Shown: one piece after another, positions 42,626-51,453 of the stretch
How positions within the stretch are numbered: position 1 is the first letter of the stretch
How the letters are laid out: each line of letters starts with the position of its first letter
Source: an uncultured beta proteobacterium
Lineage (GTDB): Bacteria; Pseudomonadota; Gammaproteobacteria; Burkholderiales; Burkholderiaceae_C
Direction of reading: 5' to 3'
Length of the DNA stretch: 64,000 nt
NCBI GenBank assembly: GCA_903845935.1
Contig: CAIMZI010000079.1
Location: 1 to 64,000, forward strand
The notes under the pieces: generated by a model
What the model saw: only the letters and a program-made list of their open reading frames with translations
The model's database searches: none
What the model was told of the DNA's origin: nothing
Program-made: the position numbers and the translations under genes

Positions 42626-43930
42626 GTGCGGTCTAGTGGTGGCAGATTGACCCACGGGTTCGTACGTCCAATACGATGCGCGGTAGTCCCCAGCCTCAAC
42701 AACCATTCGAACGGACCGCCCGAGTCATTCTCCTCCTCGATCAAACGCCGCCTTCTGTTGGCTTGCTTAGCCGCGCTACTTATAGGTCTATTCCTCTTCG
42801 TGATGATGCGATCGGGTCCGCTGGCTCCCATCAAATTAACGATTGCCTGAGTCCAGGAGGGTAGCTTCGCCCCCGAGCTTTTTGGCATCGGCACCGTGGA
42901 GGCCCGACGCAACTGGATGATTGGCCCGACCGTCGCCGGGCGCGTGCTGAGCGTGAAGGTCGACGTGGGCGACGCGGTCAAAGCCGGACAGCTGCCTGCG
43001 GAGATGGACCCGGTGGACGTCGACCAGCGACTGGCATCACTGGATGCCGCCATTGAGCGAGCCCGAAGCGCACAGGCGGCAGCGACTGCTCTTCAAACGG
43101 ACGCTGCTGCCAGACGCGAATTGGCGAGTTCTAACATGCGCAGAAATCAGGACTTGGCGGACCAGCATTTCATCAGTTCGGGCGCCTTGGAGAGTTTCAT
43201 CCAAACCAAGGCGTCGGCCGATGCCACGCTGGATTCGGCACGCGCCAACGCGACGGGCGCCGTACAGGACTTGAACCGCGCCAAGGCGGATCGGGCTGCC
43301 TTGTTGCAGCAGCGTGCCAATGTGCGCTTGATTGCACCATCGGATGGCGTCGTGTCTGCACGCGATGCAGAGTCCGGCTCCACCGTCGTGGCGGGCCAAT
43401 CGGTGCTGCGCCTCATTGATCCGACCAGCCTGTGGGTCAAGTTGCGTGTGGACCAAGGCCGTTCCGGCGGACTCAAGCAGGGATTGAAGGCTCGGTTGGT
43501 CTTGCGTTCCCAGCCGCAAACCACCATCGACGGCACGGTGGCCCGGGTCGAGTTGCTCGGCGACAGTGTGACCGAAGAGCGCATCGCCCAGTTGGCATTC
43601 GACAAAGCGCCACTCGGGATGGCGGTGGGGGAAATGACTGAGGCACGCATTCAACTCCCGTCCATAGGCCAATCCCTCATCGTTCCGGCTGCGAGCATTC
43701 GGCACCAGGGCGGCACTACCGGCGTCTGGCGCATGGAGTCGGTCAAGCCTGTGTTCGCACAGGTAAAGCTAGGCGCCACCAGTCTGGATGGTCATACCCG
43801 AATTGTGGATGGTCTCAAAGCCGGCGACGAAGTCGTAGTCTACAGCCAGAAGCCCCTATCTGCCGGTGCTCGCCTACAGGTCGTGGACGCCATCGTCGCG
43901 CCCGCAGGCGTAGCCGGAGTGGCCCAGTGA
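42626..43930 (+). pseudogene. HlyD/MFP-type periplasmic adaptor with in-frame TGA at 42848-42850
   Basis: Same frame on both sides: ...LLLACLAALLIGLFLFVMMRSGPLAPIKLTIA*VQEGSFAPELFGIGTVEARRNWMIGPTVAGRV...; ORF resumes at 42896. Confidence 0.7.
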
Positions 43931-45121
43931 TAAGCCTGGCAGGCCGCGATATCCTGCACGCGTGGCCCAAGTTTGTGTTGACGGGCATGGGCCTGGGACT
44001 GCTGATTGGCGTGACCTTGTCCATGGCCGGGGTGTATCGCGGCATGGTGGACGATGCCGAGGCCTTGCTGACCAACAGCGGTGCCGATCTGTGGGTAGTG
44101 CAAAAAGACACCCAGGGCCCTTACGCGGAGTCGTCCAGCCTCAAGGACGACGCAGTTCACGGCATCGAAGGCATGCCGGGCGTCTCGCTGGAGGCCAATG
44201 TGACCTATTTGAACATGCAGGTCCAAAGAGGCTCCGACGAGGCACGCGCCTTGGTGGTGGGCATAGAGCCAGGCAAACCCGGCAGTCCTGCGCAGCTGGT
44301 GGCGGGGCGATCTTTGACTCGCAGCCATTATGAAGCGGTGGCAGACGTGAAGACCGGCTTTGTCCTCGGGGACCGCATTCGCATCCGTCGCCATGCGTAC
44401 GACGTGGTCGGCCTGACCCAACGCATGGTGTCTTCGGGCGGCGACCCGATGGTTTTCATTCCACTGAAGGATGCCCAGGAAGCGCAGTTTTTTTAAGGAT
44501 AACGACGCTATCGTTAACGACCGCGCGCGCACTTCGGCCAACCCCGCGTTCAACCGTCCGGGTTTGCCGGGACTGTTGGATGCTGCCATTGCCAGCCAGA
44601 CCAGCAGCCATAGCGTGAACGCAGTGCTGGTGCGGGTGCGCGAAGGATATTTACCGGAACAGGTTGCCGAGCCGATACGGCGATGGAAGCACCTGGAGGC
44701 CTATGACCGAGCGGGTATGGAAGACATCCTGGTCGCCAAACTCATCGCCACCTCGGCCAAGCAGATCGGCATGTTTCTGGTCATCCTGGCCATCGTCAGT
44801 GCCGCCGTCGTGACCTTCATCATCTACACCATGACGATAGGAAAGATCCGCGAAATTGCGGTTCTAAAGCTCATTGGTACCAGCAACACGACCATCGCCT
44901 CAATGATTTTGCAGCAAGCCATGGGATTGGGATTGATCGGTTTCCTCGTTGGAAAGCTTGCGGCCACGCTATGGGCGCCGGTCTTCCCCAAATACGTGCT
45001 CTTATTGCAAAACGATGCCTTGCGCGGACTTGCGGCTGTGATGCTGATCTGCGCACTGGCGAGCACCCTGGCCATTCGCATCGCCATCAAGGTCGATCCA
45101 GCAGAAGCGATTGGAGGATGA
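43927..45121 (+). pseudogene. ABC transporter permease (MacB/FtsX-like), frameshifted at a T7 tract
   Basis: ORFs 43927-44496 (...FIPLKDAQEAQFF*) and 44471-45121 (FFKDNDAIVNDRARTSANP...) join if one T of CAGTTTTTTTAAGG is skipped. Confidence 0.75.
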
Positions 45122-45882
45122 ACATGACATCCATCATCCAGCCAAGCATTCGGCAGGCCGGCATCGTTGTTCAGCGCTTGCGCAAGGTCTATGGTCGGGG
45201 CGACACCGCCGTCGAGGCGCTAAAAAGTGTTGACATGGTGGTTTGTCCTGGCGAGGTTGTGGGGCTCGTGGGGCCCTCGGGTTCAGGCAAGAGCACCTTG
45301 CTCAAATGCCTGGGTGCCATCATCGAGCCCACCTCGGGTCGCATGGTGTTGGGTGGCAACACGCTGTACGACAACGCATGGAAAACCAAGGACCTGCGTA
45401 CCTTGCGCCGCGACAACATTGGTTTTGTCTTTCAGGCGCCCTATCTGATCCCATTTTTGGATGTGACCGACAACGTGGCCTTGCTCCCTATGCTGGCCGG
45501 AATGCCCAATTCGCTGGCGCGGGCGCGGGCATTGGAACTGCTGAAAGAACTCGATGTAGCGCATCGCGCCAAGGCGGAGCCATCCCAGCTTTCGGGTGGC
45601 GAGCAGCAACGGGTGTCGATTGCCAGGGCTTTAGCCAACCGGCCACCCGTCATTCTGGCCGACGAGCCTACTGCGCCACTGAACAGTGAAAGGGCCTTGG
45701 CCGTGATGCGCATTCTCAATCGCATGGCCATCCAGTACCAAGCCGCAGTCATCGTGGTGACGCACGACGAAAAAATCATTCCCACCTTCAAGCGGATTTA
45801 CCACATTCGGGAGGGGCGGACGATGGAGGAGGCTGGGGAAGGCCGCTCGTTGGATCAAATGCGGCCGACTTTACCGTCCTGA
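45118..45882 (+). CDS. ABC transporter ATP-binding protein (MacB/DevA-like exporter)
   Basis: GPSGSGKSTLLK; LSGGEQQRVSIARAL; VILADEPT; ATGA overlap with permease stop. Confidence 0.9.
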   Translation: MNMTSIIQPSIRQAGIVVQRLRKVYGRGDTAVEALKSVDMVVCPGEVVGLVGPSGSGKSTLLKCLGAIIEPTSGRMVLGGNTLYDNAWKTKDLRTLRRDNIGFVFQAPYLIPFLDVTDNVALLPMLAGMPNSLARARALELLKELDVAHRAKAEPSQLSGGEQQRVSIARALANRPPVILADEPTAPLNSERALAVMRILNRMAIQYQAAVIVVTHDEKIIPTFKRIYHIREGRTMEEAGEGRSLDQMRPTLPS

Positions 45883-46719
45883 TTTGGCCACTACATCCAG
45901 CAAGAAGGGCAAATAGTCAGGCCAACCGTCCAACGGCCCCGCGTGCGAGAAAACCACCATCCCCAGCTTGTCAAGTACATAGGTCGTCGGAAATGTGGTG
46001 GCCAAGTCTCGATCCGCAATTTTCTTGCCATTGGCCAAGGTCAAGAGCTTTGCGTTGTTGTCTTGCATGCCCGAATCGTGCAGCGGCAATGACAAATGCT
46101 GCCGCTGCATCCATTTGCTGGCAGTCGATATGTTTTCTCTCACCTGCAATAGCACCAGTTGGACCTCAGGGCCGTTTCCCAGCGCTTCGTGCAGCCTCTG
46201 CAACTGAGGCATCTCCAGTTGGCAAGGCTGACACCAAGACGCCCAAAAATGCAATACCAGCACTCGGCCGCGCAGTTCTGACAAGGTGATGGACTTACCG
46301 GTCGGACTGTTAAAGCGGAGATCAAAAAACCGCTCACCCCTGGCCTTGCCCACTCTGGAGTTCCTGGCATCTTTCGAGTTTGCATAGGGGCCCCATAGGG
46401 TGGGCCATTGTTGTGTATCGAACACGATACGGTCGTCAGTTGCGTACGGTGCGCAGATTTCCCCAGACTGCTCATGACAAGCCTGCAGCGCAGCCTTCAG
46501 CACGGTTGGAGCGTTGGCGCCGTCTGCTTTCCATGCCCAGCTGCCACCCGGTGCAATCACAAATGCCCGGTGCGTCCCCGCCTCAAGAAATGCCCGGTAC
46601 CCATCCCGCCCGCTGGAATCCAGATGAGGCACCGCCTCGGCACCAGACAAATTTGAGGCCAATGCGGCCGGCATGCAGCAGCTAACTATCAGCCAGGCTT
46701 CCAACGCCATCGAGCGCAT
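45871..46719 (-). CDS. TlpA-like thiol-disulfide redox protein, exported
   Basis: VLVLHFWASWCQPCQLEMPQLQRLHEAL thioredoxin motif; N-terminal signal-like segment. Confidence 0.82.
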   Translation of the reverse strand: MRSMALEAWLIVSCCMPAALASNLSGAEAVPHLDSSGRDGYRAFLEAGTHRAFVIAPGGSWAWKADGANAPTVLKAALQACHEQSGEICAPYATDDRIVFDTQQWPTLWGPYANSKDARNSRVGKARGERFFDLRFNSPTGKSITLSELRGRVLVLHFWASWCQPCQLEMPQLQRLHEALGNGPEVQLVLLQVRENISTASKWMQRQHLSLPLHDSGMQDNNAKLLTLANGKKIADRDLATTFPTTYVLDKLGMVVFSHAGPLDGWPDYLPFLLDVVAKSGR

Positions 46720-46731
46720 CTGTGTGAACGC

Positions 46732-47364
46732 TCAGTCAGCGTCTTCCCAACCCGTGATCATTGCCTTGATGTGGGCAGTAGGCTTGTGGCCGATCGTTGC
46801 CAGGTAGATATGCACGATAAAAAAGACCAACATCATGAACGCGCCCGCCGTGTGGGCCCAAGCCACCCATTCCAGTTGCAACCAACTATCCAGCGAGACC
46901 CTAGCCCAGTTTGAACGAAACAGATACAGCAACCCTGATCCCCAGACCAGGGGAGAGATCATCGCCAGCAGTGCGAGATAGGCCAGTCGTTGCAAGGGGT
47001 TGTGCTTGTGCTGCAGGGTTTTGTGGAACGGATTGGGGGCATCTCTGAAGATGCCCCATGCGTAGTAGCGCACCATGGCATCTACCCGTTTGAGAGTGGG
47101 CAGATACTGGCGCCATTCGCCCGTGGTGAACTGCCAGAAAATGGTGAACGCCCACAGACTTAGCAGCAGCCAGGCAGATTGGGTGTGCAGATTCACGGCC
47201 GACTCAAAACCCAGCAGGTGGTAGCTGCCATGCACCTCGAAGCCGCTGAGCATCATGATGATCACCAGCACGGCTTGCGACCAGTGCCAAAAGCGTTCAT
47301 ACCGTTTGTACAAGTAGATGCGCGTTCCCACATCTTGTGGTGGGGTGTCTATGGCCTTATCCAT
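46732..47364 (-). CDS. Cytochrome b (b561/Ni-Fe hydrogenase-like) membrane subunit
   Basis: YKRYERFWHWSQAVLVIIMMLSGFEVHGSYHLLGFESAVNLH; conserved His pairs in TM segments. Confidence 0.85.
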   Translation of the reverse strand: MDKAIDTPPQDVGTRIYLYKRYERFWHWSQAVLVIIMMLSGFEVHGSYHLLGFESAVNLHTQSAWLLLSLWAFTIFWQFTTGEWRQYLPTLKRVDAMVRYYAWGIFRDAPNPFHKTLQHKHNPLQRLAYLALLAMISPLVWGSGLLYLFRSNWARVSLDSWLQLEWVAWAHTAGAFMMLVFFIVHIYLATIGHKPTAHIKAMITGWEDAD

Positions 47365-49054
47365 TTTTTTGCTCCTTGAGGTTGCGTTTGTGAGCCCACA
47401 TGCGAAGAAAGGCATGCAGCATGACGCCCGCCGCCGTAGCTGCAACTGCCAACCATCCCAGCCAATCAATCCACGGGTTGCTGTCGCGTGACGGCATGTA
47501 AACACCCTTGATGTCTTTCAGTCGCCCATGGGTGCTGTGGCACTGGGCGCAGGTGAGTGCATCGCCCTTGGGCGCGACCATATGGGTGATTGGCCATGTC
47601 ATCTCCGTGCTGACAAATCCATACTTGCCGCTGAAGGGCAGACCCGCCGCCTTCATGCCGGTGGTGATCGCTTTGCCCCAGTCATAGTTCTGCCACAAGG
47701 CCGTGTCATCTTCTCCTGCCGTATGCTGGACAGTGAGCACGTTGTTAACCATGTCATAGGGTTGTTTGCCGCGATGCACCTTGGTTGGCCAGATACGCGA
47801 GTCCGGGGCGTTGGGGCTGCCACCGACGACATTGATCTGCACGACTTTGGTCGGGTCGATTTTGTCGCCGATGACCTTGTAAGTGGAAACACCGTTGTAC
47901 CAGCGATACTCGGGAATGACATACGACTCCCAAACCCAGGCCCCTTTTTTGGAGTCAAAGGCTCTGCGACCGGCACTGTCTTTGCGGGCTGTAGGCTTGC
48001 CATTGGGTCCCATGACGGTAGCCTGTGACCAGTCCCAACTCATCTCCGTGCCAATGTCGTTGCGTGCGTATTCAGGAATGTGGCAAGTCTGGCAGGCTAT
48101 CTTGTCGGTATGCTCGTTCAGCTTGTCCATACTGGGCGGATGTGGTTTGTTGCTGTGGCAAGACTGGCAGGCAGCGGGAGAATCATCCAATTTGCCGCGA
48201 ATGTGGGCCTTGCCCGTAACTGCGGCTGCCACGTTGTACCGACTCCCGGACACTTCATGGCTGGATGTGGAGTGGCAATCTGCACAGCTGAAGTTGAGTC
48301 CTTTTTCGTTCATGTGCACATCGAGGTACTTGCCAGGATGTTGCAACGACGTATCCAGGTCGCCATGCTTGGCTCCATTGGCACCGGCGCCAAAAAAGTG
48401 ACAGGAACCGCAGTTGGTGCGACTCGGCATGGCAACCGATTGCGCTACCTTGTTCAGGTCCACCGCTTCCACGAACTTGCCCGATCCGGGCGGAAATTCC
48501 TTGCGTTCGTAGATTGGATGCCCGGAATCACCCGGCAACTTACGATAGGTGCCAGTGCTGTCGTGGCACACCAGGCAGTCCACGTTTTTGGCGCTCTTGA
48601 AGTCGAAGCTACTGTCTGCCCAACCCACGCCGGCATGGCAGGCCATGCAGTCTTTTTCGTTGGAGATGGGCGAGGTGCAGTAGTTATTGATGATGTTCTT
48701 TTTGCCGCGAATCTGCCCCGTCTTGGGGTCTGCCGATTCCCAGGTCCAGTGCTTGGTGTGCTGTACCTGGCTGGCAGCTTCGGTGTGGCAACTCAGGCAG
48801 GCGATGGTCACCTCGGACAGGACTTTGAACGATTGCTTGAGTTCCTTGAACTTGCTGTGGTCAGCTGTGGAATTGCTCTTCTTTCTGAGCGGCAAGGTGG
48901 CTGTCGGGAGCGCGCTGTTGGCAGTGGCTTGGCTGGCTTGTGGCGCAGGTGTGGATGCTGCAGGGGTCGGAACAGATGTTGCGAAGGAACTGAGTGTTGC
49001 CAAGAGGGCAGCAGATATCAGCGCCTTCAGCGCTACATGGGTTTTAGTGAACAT
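47357..49054 (-). CDS. Octaheme c-type cytochrome, tetrathionate reductase (OTR) family-like
   Basis: Eight CXXCH motifs: CLSCH, CMACH, CLVCH, CGSCH, CADCH, CQSCH, CQTCH, CAQCH; signal peptide and C-terminal TM anchor. Confidence 0.88.
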   Translation of the reverse strand: MFTKTHVALKALISAALLATLSSFATSVPTPAASTPAPQASQATANSALPTATLPLRKKSNSTADHSKFKELKQSFKVLSEVTIACLSCHTEAASQVQHTKHWTWESADPKTGQIRGKKNIINNYCTSPISNEKDCMACHAGVGWADSSFDFKSAKNVDCLVCHDSTGTYRKLPGDSGHPIYERKEFPPGSGKFVEAVDLNKVAQSVAMPSRTNCGSCHFFGAGANGAKHGDLDTSLQHPGKYLDVHMNEKGLNFSCADCHSTSSHEVSGSRYNVAAAVTGKAHIRGKLDDSPAACQSCHSNKPHPPSMDKLNEHTDKIACQTCHIPEYARNDIGTEMSWDWSQATVMGPNGKPTARKDSAGRRAFDSKKGAWVWESYVIPEYRWYNGVSTYKVIGDKIDPTKVVQINVVGGSPNAPDSRIWPTKVHRGKQPYDMVNNVLTVQHTAGEDDTALWQNYDWGKAITTGMKAAGLPFSGKYGFVSTEMTWPITHMVAPKGDALTCAQCHSTHGRLKDIKGVYMPSRDSNPWIDWLGWLAVAATAAGVMLHAFLRMWAHKRNLKEQKNG

Positions 49055-49071
49055 GATGGACCTTGCTTGGC

Positions 49072-49620
49072 TTAGCAACCACCCGCCGCTGTAGCACCGG
49101 CACCTCCACTGGCGCCGGGCGGGGCCGGCCTGACAATGGCAGGGGCCGGTTTGCTTGCGTCGAACAGAAGGAACTTGGCCTGGTCGGCCGACACATGGCT
49201 CATGATCTCTCCTATGTCTGAGCCAAACAGGCGCCCCAGAAAAGCGGCATTCATGGTGCCGATGTAGGTTTTTCCGTCGTTCTTTTTATAGACAGATACC
49301 TTGCACGGAATTAACAAAGAGAGGAATCTGACCTTGTCGTTCTTGAGGATGGGCCCCGAGTAGTTGGTACTGCATGCCTCTATCAGCATGACTGGCAAGA
49401 CATTGCCGCCGTCGTTTTGCACTGCTTTGGCCGGATCACGCAGGCCGACCAATGCCCAACCGTTGCCGACATTCTGGATGTTCTGTTGAATGCGTGCGAC
49501 CGTCTCCTCAACTCCAAATGGGCTGGGTGTTTCCTTGAACATCAGTCCGCCGAAGAGGTTGTAGACCAAGGAAAATACCAAGACCAGGCCCGCCATAAAG
49601 CCAGTGAAAAGTTTGATCAT
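49072..49620 (-). CDS. DUF302 domain protein
   Basis: VEETVARIQQNIQNVGNGWALVGLRD...VMLIEACSTNYSGPILKND..LLIPCKVSVYKKNDGKTYIGTMN. Confidence 0.8.
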   Translation of the reverse strand: MIKLFTGFMAGLVLVFSLVYNLFGGLMFKETPSPFGVEETVARIQQNIQNVGNGWALVGLRDPAKAVQNDGGNVLPVMLIEACSTNYSGPILKNDKVRFLSLLIPCKVSVYKKNDGKTYIGTMNAAFLGRLFGSDIGEIMSHVSADQAKFLLFDASKPAPAIVRPAPPGASGGAGATAAGGC

Positions 49621-49685
49621 GGAAAATCCTTTTGGTTTAAATTCCGTATATAAGCAATAAATGATGTAATCCACAGAAGACTTAA

Positions 49686-49707
49686 AGCTAGCGGGTTAAC
49701 CCTAGCT
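49686..49707. repeat. Interrupted palindrome, possible regulatory site upstream of the DUF302 gene
   Basis: AGCTA-gc-GGGTTAACCC-TAGCT. Confidence 0.3.
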
Positions 49708-49952
49708 GCCAAGGCATTGCCTGCGCTAGGTCAAGATCAATGCCCTTAGTAGAGAAATTTCCGAATCACTTCATAAACTTGTCGCCTCAGTTCTCGCAAT
49801 CGGGGGCTTGAACGTCCAACGCAACAATCAACCAGTCGGCCCACCTGCAGGCACCATTTATACTTTCTCAGCTAACGGATATGGCATTCGCACCGAAAAA
49901 GCAATTCACGTCGAACTGGATCAACCGGACCATCTACTGGACATTCGTCCAT

Positions 49953-49968
49953 ATACCCCATAGGGTAT
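49953..49968. promoter_or_regulatory. CsoR/CstR-like operator candidate 2
   Basis: Perfect inverted repeat ATACCC-CATA-GGGTAT, overlapping a TATGAT -10-like hexamer (49966-49971), 44 bp before DUF3149. Confidence 0.55.
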
Positions 49969-50011
49969 GATGCAAAAGTGCCAATCTACCTGAATCGCCA
50001 ATAGGATCCAC

Positions 50012-50179
50012 ATGAAGTTATTTGCCGACCTCTTCACCACCGACTACGGCTTGGTGGCGCTTGTCTTCACCTTGGCTTCCGTTGCGCTCGCCATAGCGAT
50101 GCGCCTCTTCATTGCAAAGAAGATGCGTGACAGCGACACCGCGCATCCATTGACCCAACCGTTGACCTCCAAGGACTGA
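50012..50179 (+). CDS. DUF3149-like 55-aa membrane protein (not in supplied ORF track)
   Basis: MKLFADLFTTDYGLVALVFTLASVALAIAMRLFIAKKMRDSDTAHPLTQPLTSKD*; AGGA upstream. Confidence 0.75.
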   Translation: MKLFADLFTTDYGLVALVFTLASVALAIAMRLFIAKKMRDSDTAHPLTQPLTSKD

Positions 50180-50180
50180 A

Positions 50181-50537
50181 ATGAATTTCGCAAACGCGTT
50201 TGAACAGTATTGGCCCTTCTTTGCCCTGGTGCTCTGGTTTGGCTACAAGTGGTGGAACTCCAGACGCGTGGTGGCGCTGTTGCCGGAACTAAAAAGAAAA
50301 GGCGCACTGTTGATCGACGTGCGATCCGCGACGGAATTCGCCAGCGGCAACGCACCGGGAACCCTTAACATCCCACTTCAGGAACTGGGCAGCAGGCTGG
50401 CTGAGATTCCCAAATCGACCCCAGTGGTGTTGTGCTGCGCCAGCGGAACACGCAGTGGCATGGCCAAGCTGGTGCTTAAGAAAAATGGCTACCAACAGGT
50501 CTACAACGTCGGCACCTGGGGTAAGCTACTGGGGTAA
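50181..50537 (+). CDS. Rhodanese-like domain protein with N-terminal TM segment
   Basis: LLIDVRSATEFASGNAPGTLNIPLQEL; VVLCCASGTRSGMA (catalytic Cys). Confidence 0.9.
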   Translation: MNFANAFEQYWPFFALVLWFGYKWWNSRRVVALLPELKRKGALLIDVRSATEFASGNAPGTLNIPLQELGSRLAEIPKSTPVVLCCASGTRSGMAKLVLKKNGYQQVYNVGTWGKLLG

Positions 50538-50700
50538 TTTTCAGACCACCGCGACACCGACAGCCTAGCATGGCTTAAGTCAGGCATTCCTTCGCTTCAA
50601 TGCCTTGGCCATCCACGTAATTCAGGTTCGTGCAGAGCCCAGGCGCTGGTTAAACAATTCATGGTGACTGTCCACGTGCCTGGCGTTGTCGCAAAGGGCT

Positions 50701-51336
50701 TTAGCGTCGCACGCCAACCAGGCCAATGACGGCGGATTGGCCCTTGTGGCCGTCACCCTCTGTCAGCTCGGTCTCGTATTCATCCGTGACTTGAATGTCC
50801 AAATCGCCAAACGCCTCACGCAGCATGTCTTCGGTGTACAAATGCGACAGAACGGACGGTCCGCCGGTTCGGTATTCCAGTTGCTTGGGCGTGTAGCCCA
50901 GCAGGATGAGTGAGCCGCCGGGCTTGAGGCTGCGCACCATATTGCCAAAAAGCCTGGCGCGAAGCTCTGGATCGGCGAACTGCACAAATATGGTGGCGAT
51001 GCCGTCGTAATGATTCTGTGGCCAGGCAAAGTCGTCGCAAGTGGCGACGCTGAAGTTCACGCCGACCCGGCTATCCTCAGCAAGGCGTTTGGCCTTGGCT
51101 ACGCCCACCTCCGAGATATCAAAAGCGTCGACCTGGTGGCCTTGTTTTGCCAACCACACGCTGTTGCGGCCCTCACCATCGGCCACGCTCAGAATTCGGG
51201 AGCCCGGCTTCCAGATGGCTGCATTGCGCTGCAGCCATTCATTGGGCTCGGTGCCGAAGACATAACCGTCCTTGGAAAAGCGTGCATTCCAGGTCTGCGC
51301 GGGATCGGTAAAGGGTGTATTGCTTGAATGGGTCAT
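50701..51336 (-). CDS. Class I SAM-dependent methyltransferase (TehB/thiol methyltransferase-like)
   Basis: SRILSVADGEGRNSVWLAKQGHQVDAFDIS motif I. Confidence 0.82.
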   Translation of the reverse strand: MTHSSNTPFTDPAQTWNARFSKDGYVFGTEPNEWLQRNAAIWKPGSRILSVADGEGRNSVWLAKQGHQVDAFDISEVGVAKAKRLAEDSRVGVNFSVATCDDFAWPQNHYDGIATIFVQFADPELRARLFGNMVRSLKPGGSLILLGYTPKQLEYRTGGPSVLSHLYTEDMLREAFGDLDIQVTDEYETELTEGDGHKGQSAVIGLVGVRR

Positions 51337-51396
51337 GCTGAAACTGCTTGCCTTGAAATTGAAGTATCCGTATCACATATACGTGGTGAGTCAAGC

Positions 51397-51412
51397 ATAC
51401 CCCAATGGGTAT
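51397..51412. promoter_or_regulatory. CsoR/CstR-like operator candidate 3
   Basis: Perfect inverted repeat ATACCC-CAAT-GGGTAT (7-bp arms with flanking C/G), about 60 bp upstream of the methyltransferase start. Confidence 0.55.
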
Positions 51413-51453
51413 GACTTAAGCCAGAGGCTCAATTCCGGCGGGAGCAGCGCAAG

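Noticed and set aside
48080-49075. 331-aa plus-strand ORF
   Set aside because: Antisense to the octaheme cytochrome with eight CXXCH motifs, which is the real gene.
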